Shown here: piece after piece, positions 61,102 through 64,000 of the stretch
Numbering within the stretch: position 1 is the first letter of the stretch
Layout: every line of letters starts with the position of its first letter
Assembly (NCBI GenBank): GCA_963760735.1
Contig: CAVXEB010000002.1
Span: 1 to 64,000, forward strand
DNA: 64,000 bases
Direction: 5' to 3'
Origin: CF-46 sp963760735
Lineage (GTDB): Bacteria > Chloroflexota > Limnocylindria > Limnocylindrales > CSP1-4
Made by a program: the position numbers and the translations under genes
The notes under the pieces: model-generated
Told to the model about the DNA's origin: nothing
The model's database searches: none
The model's input: only the letters and a program-made list of their open reading frames with translations

Positions 61102-61836
61102 ATGCAGATCGACACGCCGCGAGCCCTCGAGGTCCTGCGAGACGGCGAGATCGAGGTGCTCGGCAGGCTCCTCGGGTCGTCGAACCACGCGATGCTCTGC
61201 CGCGTCCGGCTTGCCTGCCCCGAGCCGGGCGAGTCGACGGTCGTCGAGGCCGTCTACAAGCCGACAGCCGGCGAGCGCCCCCTCGACGACTTCCCCGACG
61301 AGACGCTGTCCCATCGCGAGGTCGCTGCGTTCCTCGTGAGCGAGGCGATGGGCTGGGCGATCGTGCCGCCGACGATCCGGCGCGACGGGCCGTTCGGCGA
61401 CGGCGCGCTCCAGCTCTGGATCGACATCGACCAGACCGTCGACATCGTTGCGATGGTCGTCGAGGACGACCGGCGGCTGCGCCGGATCGCCGTCTTCGAC
61501 GCCGCCGTCAACAACACCGACCGGAAGGGCGGACACCTCCTGCCCGTGTCGGGTGGGCACATCTACGGCGTCGACCACGGGGTGACGTTCTCGACCGTGC
61601 CGAAGCTCCGGACCGTCCTCTGGGGCTGGCGCGGCCGCCCGTTCGCGCCCGACGAGCGGGCGGGTCTCGCGCGACTCGGCGACGCCCTGCGGGGCTCGCT
61701 CGCCCAGGACCTGGCGGGGCTCCTGTCGCGGACGGAGATCGCCGCGACCCGCCGACGGGTCGATCGACTGCTCGAGACCGGCCGCTTTCCCCAACCGCGG
61801 CCGGACTGGCCGGCGATCCCCTGGCCACCGTTCTGA
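61102..61836 (+). CDS. SCO1664-family protein (PI3/4-kinase-like fold)
   Basis: 244 residues. LLGSSNHAMLCRVRLA, VVEAVYKPTAGERPLDDFPD, then FDAAVNNTDRKGGHLL (catalytic-loop-like D-x-x-x-N-N-x-D-R-K) and GVDHGVTFS resemble lipid-kinase-like ATP-grasp folds. With DUF3090 it forms a conserved pair of unknown pathway. No Shine-Dalgarno is visible. Confidence 0.88.
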   Translation: MQIDTPRALEVLRDGEIEVLGRLLGSSNHAMLCRVRLACPEPGESTVVEAVYKPTAGERPLDDFPDETLSHREVAAFLVSEAMGWAIVPPTIRRDGPFGDGALQLWIDIDQTVDIVAMVVEDDRRLRRIAVFDAAVNNTDRKGGHLLPVSGGHIYGVDHGVTFSTVPKLRTVLWGWRGRPFAPDERAGLARLGDALRGSLAQDLAGLLSRTEIAATRRRVDRLLETGRFPQPRPDWPAIPWPPF

Positions 61837-61861
61837 TCGGGCCGATCCGGACCGTCCGGGG

Positions 61862-62137
61862 TCAGCCTCCCTCGGGCGGCCGCAGGCGTCGCCGGGTCTG
61901 GACCTCGACGCGGCTGTCCGGCTGCTCCTGGGCGGGATGCTCGACGAGGGCGATCAGCCGGCTCGCCATGAACCGGCCGGTCCGGACCGGCGTGCCGCCC
62001 CGGGTGACCTCACTGACCTCGACGACGCCGCGGGCCGTCGTGATCTCGAGCCGGCGGCCGTTCTTCGTCGCGACGATGTCGAACGTCTGGGTCCCCTGCC
62101 CCGTGTCCACCACCACTTCAACCCGATCGCCTCGCAT
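61862..62137 (-). CDS. Small conserved-looking hypothetical protein
   Basis: 91 residues, beta-rich: MRGDRVEVVVDTGQGTQTFD, RRLEITTARGVVEVSEVTRG. The end is charged. TACCGT on the minus strand (62149-62144) ends 6 nt before ATG 62137, the leaderless spacing seen elsewhere, which supports this as a real gene. Family not recognised. Confidence 0.62.
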   Translation of the reverse strand: MRGDRVEVVVDTGQGTQTFDIVATKNGRRLEITTARGVVEVSEVTRGGTPVRTGRFMASRLIALVEHPAQEQPDSRVEVQTRRRLRPPEGG

Positions 62138-62196
62138 GAGCGGACGGTAGCACCGGCCTGAAGGCCGCTGCGAGTCTCGCGGCCCCGTGGGCACGA

Positions 62197-63015
62197 TCAG
62201 CGGCGGACTGCGCGCAGGGCCAGGAACAGCGGGATGTCCGTGTTGATCTGGTGGGCCGTCGATCCTCGACCGGCGCCGCCGCGAGCGCGCAGATCCGGCT
62301 CGTCGGGCAGCTCCTCGAGGGCGTCGATCGCGAACCCGTGACGGGCCAGCGCGGCGACGTACGCCGAGACCGGGCGATGGAACGTCGTGGTCGGCCCCGC
62401 CCCGGGCCGGCCGGCGAGCGGGACCGCCATGGGGCGGAGGTAGGCGTCGACCCGGCGCGAGACGATCCCGCGCGAGGCGTCCCCGACCCAGCCCGAATGG
62501 CGAGGCACGCGGAACGCCGGGTGGATCAGGACGAGCACAACACGGGCGCGCGGCTTCAGCACCCGGCCGACCGATCCGACGATCGGATCGAGCGGGTCCA
62601 TGTCCTGCAGGCTCAGGAGGAAGACGGCGGCATCGAAGTCCGGACCCAGGCGCCGCCGGATGTCCTGACGAGCCAGCGTTGCCGCATCGGCGACCAGGAA
62701 CGTGCCGTCGCGTGCATGACGTCGACGAGCCAGGGCAACCATCGCCGGGCTGACATCGACGCCGACGCAGGTCGCGCCGGCCGCCGCCACGTGCGGTGCG
62801 AGGACGCCCTGCCCGCAGCCCACGTCGAGCACGCGCTCGCCTGGCCGCACATCCAGAAGACGCAGCGCGGCCGGGATGGCGATCGATCGGTGATACCGGC
62901 TTCCGGAGCCGCCGACCCATCCGTCGTACCAGCCGGCGAGGTGGTTCCAGCTGGTCCGCGATGCGCCGAGGTCAGGTCGTGTGGCGCTCCTCCGGGAACG
63001 AGCGTTCCCGGGCAC
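62197..63015 (-). CDS. Class I SAM-dependent methyltransferase
   Basis: 272 residues from GTG 63015. Motif I VLDVGCGQGVLAPHVAAAGA, acidic end of strand 2 GVDVSPAMVALA, motif VAD-AATLARQ, and post-motif LKPRARVVLVLIHPAF (UbiE/Methyltransf_11-like). The substrate is not evident. The start could be internal, since the first ~25 residues are basic and variable. Divergent from the FAD oxidase gene, 105 bp between starts. Confidence 0.87.
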   Translation of the reverse strand: MPGNARSRRSATRPDLGASRTSWNHLAGWYDGWVGGSGSRYHRSIAIPAALRLLDVRPGERVLDVGCGQGVLAPHVAAAGATCVGVDVSPAMVALARRRHARDGTFLVADAATLARQDIRRRLGPDFDAAVFLLSLQDMDPLDPIVGSVGRVLKPRARVVLVLIHPAFRVPRHSGWVGDASRGIVSRRVDAYLRPMAVPLAGRPGAGPTTTFHRPVSAYVAALARHGFAIDALEELPDEPDLRARGGAGRGSTAHQINTDIPLFLALRAVRR

Positions 63016-63120
63016 GGAGGGTGAACCAGGTCATATGGGGCTCCGACTGCGAGGTCCCTCGAGTGTAGCGCCGTTGGTGCGAGAGGCCGGTCCCGGGCCG
63101 TTCCGATCGGGCACCATGGC

Positions 63121-64000
63121 GTGGTGGGCGTGCGGCGGTGGAACGGCTGGATCGACGACGACGCGACGTTGCCGGTCGTCGCGCCGGCCGCACTGCGCCT
63201 GCTCGAGGCAGAGATCGGGCCGGGGACACCGTCTCGTGACGCGACGCTCGGCGACGTCGCGGAGGGCCTGGCGCCATCGCGCCTCGAGGCGGATCCTCGA
63301 TGGTCGACGGATCCGGTCGATCGGGTCCGGCATGCCCGAGGGCAGAGCCTGCCGGACTGGGTGGCCCTGCGCAGCGGTCGGCTGGGCACGACGCCAGATG
63401 GGATCGCCCGCCCGGGCACGGCCGACGATGTCCAGGACCTGCTCTCGGCCGCGCGCCGCCGGGGTCTGAGCCTGATCCCGTTCGGCGGCGGGACGAGCGT
63501 CGTCGGCGGCGTGACGCCGGATCCCGACGACGAGCGCCCGGTCGTGACCGTCGCGACGGAGCGGCTGTCCGGAATGCATGGGCTCGACGAGACATCCGGG
63601 CTGGCAACGTTCGGGTCGGGGACGCTCGGCCCGGACGTCGAGGCAAGCCTCGCTCCGCACGGGCTGACGCTCGGGCACTTCCCGCAGTCGTGGGAGCGCT
63701 CGACGGTCGGCGGCTGGGTCGCCGCCCGAAGCGCGGGCCAGCAGTCGCTCGGGTTCGGCCGGATCGAGGCCCTGTTCGCAGGTGGCCGTCTCGAGGCGCC
63801 GGCCGGCACGGTCGAGCTGCCGCCACTGCCGGCGTCCGCCGCCGGTCCGGACCTCCGCGAGCTCGTGCTCGGGTCGGAGGGACGGCTCGGGATCCTGACC
63901 GAGGCGACGCTCCGCGTCGTGCCGAGGCCGCCCGTCGAGGCGGTCCCGGCGTGGTTCCTCGGGGAGTGGCCGCGGGCGGTCGAGGCGGCGCGCGAGATCG
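63121..64000 (+). CDS. FAD-linked oxidase, alkyldihydroxyacetonephosphate-synthase-like (partial, runs off the window)
   Basis: First 293 residues. GTG 63121 is the likely start (63124 or 63130 also possible). The PP-loop is LIPFGGGTSVVGGV and the second FAD motif GHFPQSWERSTVGGWVAARS followed by AGQQSLGFGRIE, the AGPS-specific pattern rather than plain GlcD. AGPS-like enzymes build ether lipids or oxidise hydroxy acids; an ether-lipid role would be notable but is inference. Cut by the window end. Confidence 0.9.
   Translation, partial: MVGVRRWNGWIDDDATLPVVAPAALRLLEAEIGPGTPSRDATLGDVAEGLAPSRLEADPRWSTDPVDRVRHARGQSLPDWVALRSGRLGTTPDGIARPGTADDVQDLLSAARRRGLSLIPFGGGTSVVGGVTPDPDDERPVVTVATERLSGMHGLDETSGLATFGSGTLGPDVEASLAPHGLTLGHFPQSWERSTVGGWVAARSAGQQSLGFGRIEALFAGGRLEAPAGTVELPPLPASAAGPDLRELVLGSEGRLGILTEATLRVVPRPPVEAVPAWFLGEWPRAVEAAREI

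Overview
This is a bacterial chromosome window of very high G+C. The gene families are those common in Chloroflexota (Limnocylindria/Ellin-type lineages) and Actinomycetota: deazaflavin/F420-type DDN proteins, a DUF3090-SCO1664 pair, TIGR03118, DUF6194, and many genes with a TAnnnT element 6-8 nt before the start codon, as in leaderless transcripts. I favour an uncultured Chloroflexota bacterium; this is inference from gene content. The frameshifts in several housekeeping genes suggest a draft or metagenome-derived assembly.

Layout. 0.2-2.2 kb: glutaminyl-tRNA synthetase flanked by two tRNA-Gln(CTG) genes. 2.2-6.2 kb: an ECF sigma factor overlapping a membrane-anchored beta-propeller protein, then crcB plus DUF190 under a fluoride riboswitch. 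6.4-12 kb: an integrase remnant, a four-subunit 2-oxoacid:ferredoxin oxidoreductase operon, a squalene-cyclase-like protein and several gene fragments. 12-28 kb: an ABC-2 exporter, flavin/deazaflavin proteins, Hsp20, a YbaK deacylase, exported bactofilin-like and TIGR03118 proteins, MsrB, a GH25 lysozyme, MgtE and a GAF histidine kinase. 28.5-31.2 kb: msrA followed by three further copies of its 3' end, interleaved with a broken RidA and a broken esterase. 31.4-37.7 kb: small hypotheticals, a second DDN protein, a DMT exporter, and a TetR gene facing a small membrane protein across two tandem operators. 37.6-40.8 kb: a Fur-family regulator heading a zinc/manganese ABC uptake operon, with YibE/F divergent. 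42.9-53.4 kb: a probable amino-sugar catabolic locus (SIS protein, GH4, GntR, sugar ABC importer without ATPase, NodB-like deacetylase, acetyltransferase, cupin, BadF/BadG-type kinase). 53.4-64 kb: a class A PBP, 5-oxoprolinase pxpABC, a membrane-anchored molybdopterin oxidoreductase, DUF3090-SCO1664, a methyltransferase and a partial FAD-linked oxidase.

How the genes work together. The Fur operon looks autoregulated: a near-palindrome covers the -35 of its promoter. The sugar locus is divided by an operator between GH4 and GntR, so the regulator probably controls both arms; a 14-bp stem-loop after the binding-protein gene probably keeps that protein in excess over the permeases. The fluoride riboswitch has a coherent translational switch: the same bases either close the aptamer or pair with the Shine-Dalgarno.

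Many genes between 0.3-12 kb and 27-43 kb need frame changes to read through (glnS, the oxidoreductase subunits, msrA, the metal-transport ATPase), while 43-64 kb is almost clean. Sequencing or assembly indels are the most likely cause for the housekeeping genes. The integrase, acyl-CoA synthetase, RidA/esterase and msrA-tail fragments look like genuine decay.
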